Shown here in pieces: positions 29,724 to 40,589 of a DNA stretch of 64,000 nucleotides. The notes under the pieces are model-generated. The model was not told where the DNA came from. It saw only the letters and a program-made list of their open reading frames with translations, and did no database searches. Each line of letters starts with the position of its first letter. The stretch's first letter is position 1. Origin of the DNA: Enterobacter sp. EA-1 (GTDB lineage Bacteria > Pseudomonadota > Gammaproteobacteria > Enterobacterales > Enterobacteriaceae); assembly GCA_002886105.1 (NCBI GenBank), contig CP025776.1:1922001-1986000 (forward strand), given 5' to 3'. Made by a program: the position numbers and the translations under genes.

Positions 29724-31320
29724 TTAATTGGCCGCTTCGGGTAAGACGAATCCCATGGTGGCGTCGATAAATAAGCGTTCGTCCATCTGTTTCAGATGAG
29801 GGGGAAATAACCGGGGCGAATTCCATGTTGTCCAGAATGTCTTTTGCAGGTCGACGCACGGCGCAATCTCGATTAAATGGAGACCGTCTTCTTTCAGCGT
29901 AAATACCGCGCGTTCGGTGATATAGCGGACATCCAGCCCGCGTTCGAGGGCAATTTTCCGCTAAAGGTAATTTCCGGCAGCGTAGAAATGAATTTTTCAC
30001 CCGGCCTTCCTGCACAATGCGCAATTGACCGTCGGTAATATCCGTTTTCAGACCGGCAGCGGTCAGCGTGCCGCAGAACACAATTTTCCTTGAGGTGGCG
30101 CTAATATCAATAAAGCCGCCGGTGCCCATAATCTTGCCATTGAATTTATGCACGCCGACGTTACCGTGCTGATCCACTTCGGCAAAACTGAGGTAACAGA
30201 CATCCAGACCACCGCCGTGGTAGAAATCAAATTGCGAGGTCATATCCAGAATGGCGCGGGTGTTCACGTTGGCGCCAAATGCCACCCCTTGCGAGGTGAT
30301 GCCGCCAACCGGCCCGGTTTCCACCGTCAGGACAAAGTCGTCTGCGCAGCCTTCTTCCCGCGCCACCAGCCCGATGCCGTCGGCAATGCCGACACCGACG
30401 TTACCCACGGCGCCTTTGCGCATCTCAAACAGCGCACGACGCGCCACCAGCTTGCGCTGATTGAGGGGCAGGGTGAGCTGCGTGCTGTCATCGAGAGTAA
30501 AATCGCCAGAGATAAAGCGGTTCACCGGCGCACCGCCGTACAGCTGTGTCTGGTTTGGGTCAACGACCACGATATCCACCAGGGTAGCCGGGGATACGTA
30601 CTGATTTAGGATGCAGGGTGGCTTTTTCACCATTTTCTGCACCTGCATCATCACGATGCCGCCGTTGTTATGCACCGCCCTCGGGCCAGCACCAGCGCAT
30701 CCAGATACATCACTTCGTCTTCAAACGAGGCGTAACCTTCGCTATCGCAGGTGGTGGCGCGGATAAAGGCGATATCCGGCGCAATCGCTTTGTAGTAGAG
30801 GTACTCTTTGTTATCGATCTCCACCAGCTTGATCAGTTCCTCTTTGGTGACCTCATTCAGCTTGCCGCCCTGCTGGCGGGGGTCAACGAACGTCCCGATA
30901 CCTATATCACTGAGAATGCCGGGCTGATGGGCGGCGGCGGCGCGCAGCGTCTGTGTCAATACGCCCTGCGGGTAGTTGTAGGCGGCGATTTTTCCTTGCT
31001 CCGCCAGATCGGAGATGCGCGGTGATTGCCCCCCAATGTCCGCATAACGCCCATTTCACCAGACCTTCCTGCGCCAGCGGGCTGATACCACGATCGGCGC
31101 GGTCGCCCAGCCCGGTCGGACTGATGAGGGAAAGATTACGCGGAGTTTGCGTCTGTTTATATTTCTCCGCTAAAGCGGTAATTAATGTGGTGGCTTCAAG
31201 AATGCCGCCACCGGCACCTAAAACACAAAGCGTGGCTTCGTCCGGAATATAATTCACCGCTTCCTGCGCAGACAGCACAGTGACACGCCCATTAATGCGT
31301 GTGGGTCTTTCAGGTTTCAT
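29724..31320 (-). CDS. ydiF: Acetate/acetoacetate-type CoA transferase YdiF
   Basis: Class I CoA transferase, alpha and beta halves fused, about 531 residues. It begins INGRVTVLSAQEAVNYIPDE; the GAGGG.LE glycine-rich start of the alpha half is visible. The beta half shows the catalytic glutamate region VLTVETGPVGGITSQGVAFG and the motif GVGIADGIGLVAREEG. Further pieces are TRAILDMTSQFDFYHGGGLD and KIMGTGGFIDISATSRKIVF. Shifts occur near 31030, 30670, 30615, 29995, 29960, 29850 and 29800. E. coli YdiF is a short-chain acyl-CoA:carboxylate CoA transferase. Same operon as ydiO, 13 bases upstream of its start. Confidence 0.94.
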
Positions 31321-31441
31321 AATTGCTCCTCGAAATAACCGGGCGGGTCGCCGCATTATTCGCCGTGCAGCGAAATAAAGGCGTACGAATCCGCGGAATA
31401 TTTATTGAAAATATTCACGTCCGGTCATTTTCTTTTTAATC

Positions 31442-31468
31442 AAAGGCGGGAGTGTGTCTTCCCGCCTG
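31442..31468 (-). terminator. Hairpin downstream of aroD
   Basis: AGGCGGGAAGACACACTCCCGCCT on the minus strand, followed by TTGATTAAAAAG. A strong stem with a weak T tract. It lies between aroD and ydiF, so it may partially separate the two transcripts. Confidence 0.55.
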
Positions 31469-31479
31469 AATGTCGTTTA

Positions 31480-32239
31480 TTAAGCCTGATGCAATACCGC
31501 TAATACCGTCCGCAGATCGCTAACGGATATTTGACCCGGCGCGGAGGCTTTTTTACCGCGCCAAATGTGGCCGCAGAACCGAACACCTCACCCGCCAGAC
31601 GTGAAATCACCCCTGTTTTAGACATCGACATGGTGATGATAGGGCGGTCAGCATAGTGCTCGTGCATCTCCAGCGTTGCGGTAAGCAGCGTCAGGACATC
31701 GGTTTTGTTTTGCGGCATCAGCGCGATTTTGGGAATATCCGCGCCAAGCTGCTGCATTTTCCGCAGGCGCTGAACGATCTCCTCCACCGGCGGTGTTTTA
31801 TGGAAGTCATGATTGGACATAATGACTTTCACGTTTTTTCGCATGCGCATGCTCCACGGTGGCTTTGACCAGTTCGTCACCGGTAAACAGCTCCAGATCG
31901 ATCATATCCACCAGCCCGCTGTCCACGGCGGCACGGTTTAACGCAATATACTGCTCTGTCGACAGCGTCTGTTCACCGCCTTCTTTGGCGCTGCGGAAGG
32001 TAAACAGCAGGGGTTTATCGGCCATGATGTTGCGGATCACGGATGCGGCTTCTAGCACGGCCTCAACCGAGGCTACATTGGCGAAATGGTCGACGCGCCA
32101 CTCGAGGATATCGAAATCCGCGTCGCGATAGGCCTGCGCTTCAGATTTCACACTGGCGATATCTTTTCCCATTAACGACACGATAATCCCCGGGGAGCCC
32201 CTTCGCCAATCACGAGTTTTTTACGGTTACGGTTTTCAT
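31480..32239 (-). CDS. aroD: 3-dehydroquinate dehydratase type I AroD
   Basis: Class I dehydroquinase, 252 residues, interconverts 3-dehydroquinate and 3-dehydroshikimate by a Schiff-base lysine. Seen are [96 protein letters not shown] with the lysine, and [20 protein letters not shown]. Shifts occur near 32200, 31845 and 31550. The end is [12 protein letters not shown]. Placed between ydiF and ydiB as in E. coli. Confidence 0.96.
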
Positions 32240-32263
32240 TGAGTACCTTTTTTCACCAGCCTG

Positions 32264-33124
32264 TCAGGCTTCGAAGCCCATGGCCTGTTTCACGTATTCC
32301 AGAGGGAACTCTTTACCGGTCCACAGCTTGAACTGTTCAGCCCCTTGCCATAACAACATGCCGTAACCATCAATTGTTTTGCAACCGGCTTGTTGCGCTT
32401 GCTGCAATAACTTCGTGATATGCGGGTTATAAACGCATTCGGTGACCAGCAATCCCGGGCGCAGCAGGCTGATATCGCTGATGAGTGATTCATTTTCCAT
32501 CGGTTTCATGCCGACTTTGGTGCCGTTGGTGAGAATATCTGCCGTGGCGAGGGCGGCCGCAAAGGCTTTCTGGTCCTCAAGATCCGTGACGGTGACCACG
32601 CAATCGGTGTTTTCGTTAACCCGTTTGGCGAAGGCGACGGCTTTTTTCGAAGAAGTCGTCCCGGCGGTTAAACAGTTTGATCTCTTTAATGCCTTCAATC
32701 GCCGCCTGCGCGCCAATGGCGGTGGATGCGCCCCCAGCAGCACCATGGTTTTGCCTTTGATGTCGAAACCGCTCTCTTTGATGGCGCGAATATGCCCTGT
32801 GCCGTCGGTATTGTAGCCGCGCAGGTAGCCATCATCGTTAACAATGGTATTAATGGCGCCGACCAGTTTTGCCGCCGGGGTTAATTCATCCACATAGTCG
32901 CATGCCAGTTGTTTATTGGGCATGGAAACCCCGGTGCCGCGCATTTTTAAGGCTTTCAACCCGGCAATGGCGTTTGCAAAGGTAGAGTTGTCGACTTCAA
33001 ATGCCATATAGGTAAAAGGCAGCCCGGCTTTTTCCAGCGCTTTGTTTTGCATTTCCGGAGACAGACTGTGCCGGATAGGGTAGGCCATCAGGCCAATCAG
33101 TTCATATTTAGCAGTAACATCCAT
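32264..33124 (-). CDS. ydiB: Quinate/shikimate dehydrogenase YdiB
   Basis: NAD(P)-dependent dehydrogenase, 287 residues, acting on shikimate and quinate. It is nearly the E. coli protein: [20 protein letters not shown], the substrate-binding [40 protein letters not shown], the dinucleotide loop GASTAIGA once two shifts near 32730 and 32650 are corrected, and [21 protein letters not shown] second ATG three bases upstream (33127) is possible. Together with AroD and ShiA it links external shikimate or quinate to the central pathway. Confidence 0.96.
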   Translation of the reverse strand: MDVTAKYELIGLMAYPIRHSLSPEMQNKALEKAGLPFTYMAFEVDNSTFANAIAGLKALKMRGTGVSMPNKQLACDYVDELTPAAKLVGAINTIVNDDGYLRGYNTDGTGHIRAIKESGFDIKGKTMVLLGAHPPPLARRRRLKALKRSNCLTAGTTSSKKAVAFAKRVNENTDCVVTVTDLEDQKAFAAALATADILTNGTKVGMKPMENESLISDISLLRPGLLVTECVYNPHITKLLQQAQQAGCKTIDGYGMLLWQGAEQFKLWTGKEFPLEYVKQAMGFEA

Positions 33125-33162
33125 CATAAACTCCTTGAACTTTTATCGTGAATCGAAGCTGT

Positions 33163-34402
33163 TTATTGAAAATACCGTTCGCCGAACCGCACATCGTTTT
33201 TTGGAATATTGAATACGCGGTAGTAACGGACGAAGACAATGAGCGCGGTGATGAAGGCCAGCAGCGCAAAAACGAAATCCAGCGCGATGATGTATTGCAG
33301 GCCAATCGTTGAGAGGTAACCGGTGATCAGCGGAATAACAAAGTTTGCCAGTCCGCCCATCATCATATAAACGCTGGTGACTTTGGCTTTGCTTTTCGGG
33401 AAGAACTCCGACATCACGGGAGACACCGAGTTGCAGGATGCCGCCCGCGGCAGAAAAACCGATAACAAAAGCGCCGGCATTACACACCAGCGGTGACGGG
33501 TACAAATAGATGACCGCCGCGGTCAGCGTCGCCAGCCCGGCGTTAAAGACGTTGGCCCAGATAGGGCGCACGGTTTTTTTCAGCAGCGCGGCGAAGATAA
33601 ACACGCACAGCAGCGATCCCATGCTGTAGTAAGAGATGGTTTTCAGGGCGTCGGATTCCGCCATACCGGCAAACGCCATGGCGTATTTCGGCATCCACAC
33701 CACGATGACGTAAAACGTCGAGAAGGCGGCAACGCCAAACAATACCGACGCCACGCCTTCCAGCCATGGCAGCGGTTTGCTGTTCATTTGCGGTAGGGCT
33801 TTGGCGACACTGGCATCCACCTGCTGACCGGGGGAAGCGGCTTTTCAACAGCAGCAGGGTGATAAGCACAAACAGTACGCCCGGAATGATCACGCCATAG
33901 CCGTACCAGATGTTATTGAGCAGCATATAGCTGACGATCATGGGGTAGAGCATCTGCCCGAAGGAGACCATCGCTTTCACCAGGATCACCGCCGAGCCGG
34001 ACGCCGTCGGGAAACACTCCATCAGCGCCGGGTAGCCGCCGGTATCCAGCGCCGAGTTAGCAACGCCGACACACACGGCCAGAACAAAGGCCACCATCAG
34101 GTTCGGGCTGGCAGGAATACCAAAGAAAAAAGCACATATATAAGACAACGCCTAACAGAATCACCGCCCGGCGACCGAACTTGTCGGAAATCACGCCAAA
34201 GAAGAGAATACTGACCAGCCGGCCAAGACCGATACCGGAAATTAAATAGGCAATGCCCGCATTGTCGGTGGAGAATTTCGCCGCCAGCGACGTCATATTT
34301 TGCGCCAGCGTGATAACGCTTATCCCGTGTAAGAAATAACTGAGATAGATACAGATAACTGCGAGGGATAAAAGGGGTGCTGAAAGCCTTATTCTGAGAC
34401 AT
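33163..34402 (-). CDS. ydiN: MFS transporter YdiN
   Basis: Major facilitator of about 415 residues and 12 helices. It shows FLHGISVITLAQNMTSLAAK, SGIGLGRLVSILFFGVISDK, the A-motif-like VISDKFGRRAVILLG, GGYPALMECFPTASGSAVIL and KVTSVYMMMGGLANFVIPLI. Shifts occur near 34350, 34145, 33835 and 33420. Substrate unknown; the place between ydiB and ydiM suggests quinate, shikimate or related ring acids. Paralogue of the next gene, YdiM. Confidence 0.92.
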
Positions 34403-34667
34403 TTTTCACAGCTCCATGCTAATTTTAAATTTGTTCTCCCGCGCCTGTTACTGTGATATCCGGCAGCGAGTTTAGTGATTACTGTACGTGGTTGCTGTGG
34501 CCGGACATACATAGCATGGCGTTTAATTTGCCGGGGTTTATTGCAGGGTAAAATGTGACGTGAAATGTCTTTGACGCTGTTTCTGGCGTGAATGATTAAG
34601 GCGGTAAATAACGTCCGTATTATGTTGCAAAAGCGCATCAACAATATTGCATGGACAACCCGGCAGG

Positions 34668-35864
34668 TTATTCCGCGAGCGGCGATATATTGACTAAACG
34701 CCGGGATTCCATCCGGCTGCGCAGACTAATAAACAGCGCCAGCAGAAAACCGACAGCGGCAATGGCGGTATCAAACCACATAATATCGGCAATGCTGTGC
34801 TCCGAGAGGCGTGCGGTGATCAACGGGATGGTAAAGGTGGCGATGCTTCCTGCGCTGTAATAAATGCCGGTGGCTTTGCCTTTCGCATGCGGAAAGCGGG
34901 CGGCCATCAGTGTCAGGCCAATCTGCACTACGCCACCCGCCGAGGAGAAACCAATGACAAACGAAAAAACCACTACCACAGACACGCTGGGATGCAGGCA
35001 CAGTCAATAACGCCACAAACGAAATAAAGGTGTACAGCATCAACAGGGTCATGGTTCTGGCGGTTTTCCGTACCAGCGGGGCGGTAATAAATACGCAGAG
35101 CAACGATCCACAGGTGTAGACGCTGAGCAGTTTGATGGAAGCGGTATAAGACATGCCCACCACAAACTGACCATATTGCGACCACTGACTGATAAGATAA
35201 AACGTGGTCATTGCAACATAGCCATACAGCGTATAGCTGGCGAGATCGATAACCGAACAGCGGTGTTTAACCGGCGTTGCCGCTGTCTGGCGCAGGTTTG
35301 GCGGCAAGGGCCTGCCCCCTCGGTGCGGTGGAAACGTGCAGCGCAGCAAAAAACACGCCGTTGAGGATCATAATGGCGGCGGCAATCAAAACGACCAGCC
35401 AAACCACAGTTCCGCCCACACCAGCAGGCTGATGATCATCGGTAACAGAAACTGCCCTGCGGAAATAAACGCTGATCAGCACATTCGCGGTGCCGGGCGC
35501 GCGTGGAAATGCCTCCATCAGGCTGGGGTAGGTTCCGGCATCGAGAAAACTGTTGGCAATTCCGGCGATAAAGCCAAAGGCGTAGGCCACGAGAATGTTG
35601 TGCGTATTAATAATGCCGAAAAAAAACGCGAGATAGCAGATCATGCCGAAGATAATAAAGGGTCGTCGACCGAACTTATCGGATAACACCGGAGAAAAAC
35701 AGGACGCTTAACCGGCCAATACCAAGCGACGAGATCACCGAGACACCGGCCGCGTTGGTCTGCCACTGGAGTTCGAGGTGCGGACTATTGAGGCTCATCA
35801 GGATGACCCCCATGCCATGCAATTCAGATAGAGCCCCAGTGCCGTAGAGATATGCATTTTTCAT
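34668..35864 (-). CDS. ydiM: MFS transporter YdiM
   Basis: About 400 residues; paralogue of YdiN. It shows HGMGVILMSLNSPHLELQWQ, SSLGIGRLSVLFFSGV, SDKFGRRPFIIFGMICYLAF, IANSFLDAGTYPSLMEAFPR, RCSVIDLASYTLYGYVAMTT and GKATGIYYSAGSIATFTIPL. At least six shifts (near 35840, 35690, 35470, 35300, 35180 and 35000). A gap of about 265 bases separates it from ydiN, so ydiN may have its own promoter. Substrate unknown. Confidence 0.92.
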
Positions 35865-35924
35865 CTTTATGTGTACTGCGTGACGGTAAAATGAATCATC
35901 AGTGGCGTGAGCCGCTCAACCGCG

Positions 35925-36276
35925 TTAACACAGATGTTCCAGATCGTGTGCATAGAGTTCGGCGGCCACCGACTGATAAACTTTCCAGTCCAGATAATCG
36001 CCATCACGATATACCGCCTTAAACGCGGCTAAATCTGCGAAAAAAACGCATCGTATTATTGCCGATACGATTATTTATTCGGTTGATGAGGGCGTTGATG
36101 TGAGTTTGTCTTTTTCTCAGTTCCAGTAATTTTGCAACAATATCCGCCGGGGATCGCTTTCTCGCCATTTTCCCATGACACTCCGCTGCGGTGTTTTCCG
36201 GTGCAATCCAGATAGCGCACTCTTCAACGGTCATGGCGAAAATATGGCGTAATGCCTGCAATTCATATGCGTTCAT
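35925..36276 (-). CDS. ydiL: DUF1870-family HTH-like protein YdiL
   Basis: About 117 residues. The N-terminus AYELQALRHIFAMTVEECAI and the middle NRIGNNTMRFF match E. coli YdiL; after a shift near 36030 the C-terminus reads DWKVYQSVAAELYAHDLEHL. It looks like a small lambda-repressor-like DNA-binding protein, but the function is unknown. It is at the upstream end of the ydi cluster and could regulate ydiMN. A preceding ATG at 36279 is an alternative start. Confidence 0.9.
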
Positions 36277-36540
36277 CATTTAATTGCTTCATGTAAAAAC
36301 GATTACGCATAAATAACACGAATACACAGAACGCATATTGAACAGAGTCACAGGATTTTGTGCAATATTATTTGTTATCAGTCTGTAAAGTGAGATGGCG
36401 AGTTCTGGAAGCGAGGCCGAAGAAATTGTTTTATTACGCTGTGCAATGCAAAGATATTTGCCTCAGCACGGTGACATCAATAGGGTTATTTTGTATCTCC
36501 AATATTTTTTTTATCTGATGACCAAAGGAAGGTAATCACC
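36277..36540. promoter_or_regulatory. Divergent intergenic region ydiL / unknown plus-strand gene
   Basis: About 264 AT-rich bases. No gene seen; promoters for both directions are expected here. Confidence 0.4.
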
Positions 36541-36844
36541 ATGAAGAATAGTGAATTTGTGACGGAAAAAATGCGCGAGTTTATGCAGCAGGGTGACATG
36601 GGGGCAGAAAGTTTCCGTGAACTGTTGGCTGAAACAAGCGCCACCCGTGGTATCAGTCTCAGCTTCAGCGCTTTGAACAACTGCGGCAACCGGAAAGTCG
36701 TGCAAACCCTTTTGTCGGTTATGCGCCGACAGTAACGCGGAGGCGATTGTAGAATCTCGACGCTATCTGGCGGTGGATGAAGAGCCGAAGCAGGTGGAGA
36801 GCGAAGCCTATTATGAGCGACTGGTGCAGCATCACGGCGCTTGA
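36541..36844 (+). CDS. Hypothetical protein, about 98 residues (frameshifted)
   Basis: I do not recognise this family. The start MKNSEFVTEKMREFMQQGDM has a good AAGGAAGG-type site. Two shifts (near 36658 and 36730) join collinear pieces: QLQRFEQLRQPESRANPFVG and SNAEAIVESRRYLAVDEEPK, then VESEAYYERLVQHHGA before TGA at 36842-36844. It is acidic and soluble with no membrane segment. The charged, helix-rich start looks like a leader or adaptor rather than an enzyme. It is followed closely by another small plus-strand ORF. Confidence 0.5.
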
Positions 36845-36937
36845 CATTCGCGTGGTTAAACCGGGTCCGGAGGGAATACCTCCGCGTCCGGGTGAAGATC
36901 CAAGGGGTGGTGATAGCGTTCGCCACTGCGCCCTGTA

Positions 36938-37147
36938 TTGTTGTTCATCCTGATGCTGCGCCGGAGGTGCGCGCGCATTGCAGTGTTGCACATGCTGTGT
37001 CTGATAGGGTTGGGGCTTTCCGGCATTTACTACGATGACGATACCGGGATCGGGCAGGAAGCGGCGTTGTGTCATGCTGTCGCCACCGGGTTTCTCGCGC
37101 AGGAAAAAGCAGGATGGGGCACCACTGAAGAGCAGGAACGGACGTGA
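36938..37147 (+). CDS. Uncertain small ORF after the 36541 gene
   Basis: A 69-codon frame (LRRRCARIAVLHMLCLIGLG, IYYDDDTGIGQEAALCHAVA, GFLAQEKAGWGTTEEQERT) ends next to the terminator at 37149. The preceding stretch 36845-36940 in other frames reads IRVVKPGPEGIPPRPGEDPR. The two may be parts of one frameshifted gene. No family recognised. Confidence 0.3.
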   Translation: MLFILMLRRRCARIAVLHMLCLIGLGLSGIYYDDDTGIGQEAALCHAVATGFLAQEKAGWGTTEEQERT

Positions 37148-37148
37148 T

Positions 37149-37170
37149 AAAAAAGGGCGCATCCGCGCCC
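37149..37170 (-). terminator. Rho-independent terminator after the aminopeptidase gene
   Basis: On the minus strand GGGCGC-GGAT-GCGCCC is followed by six T. It ends the amn-aminopeptidase transcript. Confidence 0.85.
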
Positions 37171-37192
37171 CCTTTATCTGTTGATGGCGGCG

Positions 37193-38974
37193 TTACCCGG
37201 CCTGAACGCGCAGTGGCGCGGTGGCGGTAAACAGCCACGGGCGGGCCTTGCTGTCGACCAGCGGCGACAGGGTGTCGCGTACCTGCTGATGATAATCATC
37301 CAGCCACTGCTGCTCTTGTTCACTGAGCAAACTCCACTCGACCGAGCGCTTAAATCGATAGGGATCAGCGTCAGCGACGCAAAGCGGCAGAAACCCGGCT
37401 GGCTTTCCACCACTTCTACACCGGTTTTCGATGCGAATACCGTAGCGATCGGCCGGTAATAACCCGGTTCGATGGTCATGATATTGCCCGCAGACAGCGG
37501 CCATGGGTTGACCTTTTTGGCAATACGCTGTGGCTGCTCGTGGATCAGCAACTGGTGGCCCACGCCATGGCCGGTGCCGTGATCGAAATCCAGCCCTAAA
37601 TCCCAGAGTGCGCGGCGGGCAAAGGCATCCAGTTGATGCCCGTGCGTACCGCTGGGGAATTGCAGGGTGAACATCGACAAAAAGCCTTTCAGCACGGCGG
37701 TATAGTGCAGGCGTTGCGGCGCATCCACCGGGCCAAATGACAAGGTACGCGTGGCGTCGGTCGTGCCGTTCTGGTACTGACCGCCGGAGTCATTGAGATA
37801 GAGATGGGCACGGGTAATCGGCAGGTTGGTTTTTTCGCTGCTGTGATAGTGGCACATGGCGGCATTGCTGGCGGAGGCGGAAATGGTGCTGAAGCTTTGC
37901 TCGATAAAACCGGGCTGTTGCTGGCGGAATTCGAGCTGTTTTTGCTGGGCTTCCAGTTCCGTAACCGGGTTGCCGGCCGCCTCACGGGCCGGGACTTCAT
38001 GTGTCAGCCGCCGGAAGTTGACCCATGCTGCGCCGTCCTGTCGATGACTTTCGCGATAACCCGCCAGTTCAACGGCGTTTTTATGCGCTTTGATAAAGGT
38101 AATCGGATCGGCACCCCACAGTACCTCGCCACCGTGCTGCTCAATGGCAAAACGCAGCGCGACAGGGTGCGAAATCGCCGTCGAGCAGGATTTTTGTTGC
38201 CCGCCGCCACCTGCTGGCAACGCGGGGCAGAAAGGCATCAACATCGCTGAGCGTTAGTGTGGAGGTGAGCGCGGCGGACAGCGAGGCTGTCTTGGGTGGC
38301 GCGACAAACCACTCCACCTCGCCGTTGCGGCTCAGCAGGGCAAAAGAGTGCGCCACCGGGTTCATTGCGATGTCCGAACCGCGAATGTTCAACAGCCGGT
38401 GCAATATTGTCCGGCAGGGTGATAGCGAAAAATCCGCCCCTTTTTCTGCCAGCACACGGGCAACTCGCGCACGTTTGTCGGCGCTGCTTTCGCCGCTGAT
38501 CGCAACCGGCATTTCGCGGATAGCCCCACACGGCGCCGCCGGGCGATCGCGCCAGATAGCATCAAACGGATCGGTGGTGAGCGCACTTAACCGGCAGTGC
38601 GTCGCGCTCAGCGCCTGATACTGGCTGTTAACCATCAGCAACGGCTCAAAACCGATGCGGCTCCCGGCGGGCAGTGAAGCATTGAGCCACTGATCCAGCG
38701 GCTCGTTGTGCAAATGATGGATTTCAAACGCACTGAGATCCACCTCGTTGCGCACCTGCACTGGTAGCGGCCATCGACGAACAGCAGCGCTTTATCGCGC
38801 AATACCAGCGCCATGCCCGCCGACCCGGTGAAACCGGTCAGCCACTGCAATTTATTGTCATGCGGTGCGCAGTCTTCACTCTGATGAGCGTCAGCGCGTG
38901 GAACGATAATGCCGTCCAGCTCCAGCGCAACTAACTGGTCACGTAATGCCTGTAGTGGTGAGGGGGGATTGCAT
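37193..38974 (-). CDS. Xaa-Pro aminopeptidase (M24B, long three-domain type)
   Basis: About 594 residues, the length of the three-domain aminopeptidase P. N-terminal creatinase-like domains: LRDQLVALELDGIIVPRADA, LQWLTGFTGSAGMALVLRDK, LFVDGRYQVQVRNEV. The C-terminal pita-bread domain has metal-ligand motifs LYLNDSGGQYQNGTTDATRT (Asp ligands), DFDHGTGHGVGHQLLIHEQP (His) and IMTIEPGYY (Glu). Shifts occur near 38760, 38540, 38380, 38170, 37430 and 37340. It removes N-terminal residues before proline in known members. It lies 17 bases after amn on the same strand with AGGA before its ATG, so the two are probably co-transcribed. Confidence 0.92.
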
Positions 38975-38991
38975 GTGGGATCCTTTTGTCA

Positions 38992-40453
38992 TTATCGGAA
39001 CGGCGGTTCGTTAAAGGTGCGGAGTTTGCGGGAATGCAGACGGTCGCCTTCCGCGCGCAGCAAATCAATGGCCCGAATGCCAATTTGCAAATGCTCGGAA
39101 ATCGCCCCTTCATAAAACCGGTTGGCACGGCCGGGAAGTTTGATCTCACCGTGCAGGGGCTTATCGGACACGCACAACAAGGTGCCATAAGGGACGCGGA
39201 AGCGGTAACCCTGCGCGGCGATGGTGGCGCTCTCCATATCGATTGCTACGGCGCGACTCAGGTTAAAGCGCAGCGCAGAAGCGGAGTAGCGCAGTTCCCA
39301 GTTACGATCGTCGGTGGTCACCACGGTGCCGGTACGCAGGCGTTGCTTCACTTCCTCACTGGCATATCGCTCACCTCTTTGGTGGCGTCATACAGGGCGC
39401 GTTGCACTTCGGCGATGCTCGGAATAGGAATATCCGGCGGCAGCACCGCATCCAGAACATGGTCGTCGCGCAGGTAGGCGTGCGCCAGCACATAATCGCC
39501 AATCGCACCGGCTTTCACGCAGCCCGCCGCAGTGACCAATCATCAGCCAGACATCCGGGCGCAGCACCGCGAGATGGTCGCAGATGGTTTTCGCATTCGA
39601 AGGCCCAACACCAATGTTAATCAGCGTGATGCCCTGACCATCGGCGGTGATCAAGTGCCACGCTGGCATCTGGTGTTTCTTCCAGTGGCAAGGTCGGAAA
39701 CGGCGGTTTCCGGGGCTTCAGTATCGGCTGTGATCCAGTTGCCCCCGGCGCAGGAGAGCGCAACGTAAGGGCTTTCCGGATCGAGGATCTGGCTACAGCC
39801 CCAGCGCACAAACTCATCGACATAACGCGTGTAGTTGGTGAATAGCACGAAGGGCTGGAAATGCTCGACCGGCGTGCCGGTGTAGTAGCGCAGTCGCGCC
39901 AGCGAAAAGTCGACGCGGCGCGCATCGAAATGCGACAACGGGTAGAGTTCCGTGGGGTGGAACAGCCCATCGGCGGTCTCATCGCCAATTTGCGCCAGTT
40001 CAGTGGTCGGGAAGAAGCGCGTCAGTCCGGCGCTCATTGAGCGGTCCAGCGCGAGGGCGGAGCCATCAATCACGTACGGATAGGGGATTTCATGCGCTGA
40101 CAGGCCCACCTCGATCTGTGCGCCATAGTCCCACGGCACAACAGGGTGAGTTGTTCGCGTAAATAGGGACGAAACAGCGACGGGCGGGTCACAGTAGTGG
40201 TAGTAGCAACCCGAATGGGTAAAACGGGCATAGGCGCGGGTTTTGGGCGGATTCGTCGCGCTGCCGTTCCAGCTTACCGACAGCGATGGATAGACGAACA
40301 ACCCATTCGCACGGGCTTCGGCGTCGGGAAGCTGACCGGTTTCTATATATACAAAGCGATGGCGTCGCGCAGGGCGGCGACCGAGCGGTCATACAGCGCT
40401 TCAAGCTGATCCAGCGCCTCTTCCGGGGTCAGGTGTGCACCCATATTGTTCAT
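38992..40453 (-). CDS. amn: AMP nucleosidase Amn
   Basis: Hydrolyses AMP to adenine and ribose 5-phosphate. About 484 residues. The N-terminal regulatory domain shows LFVYPSLSVSWNGSATNPPK and HEIPYPYVIDGSALALDRSM; the C-terminal nucleoside phosphorylase-like catalytic domain shows AWHLITADGQGITLINIGVG, PSNAKTICDHLAVLRPDVWL, MIGHCGGLR and VAIDMESATIAAQGYRFRVP. Shifts occur near 40345, 40150, 39690, 39525 and 39350. The start matches E. coli (MNNMGAHLTPEEALDQLEAL). Followed by the aminopeptidase gene. Confidence 0.96.
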
Positions 40454-40589
40454 CTTTATCTCCTTATCTGCTCTACGGCTGTACCCGATAGTATGTCACA
40501 GGGTCGGGAAACGAAAGCCGGGCGCGAAGGGATTCAGAAGAAACGGGGTAGGCGGGATAACCCGGCGCGACGGCGCGCCGGGACAGGGT

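Noticed and set aside
33143-33820. Apparent truncation of ydi genes as pseudogenes
   Set aside because: All breaks are single small indels with full similarity on both sides, the same pattern as in essential genes in the window, so decay is not the simplest reading.
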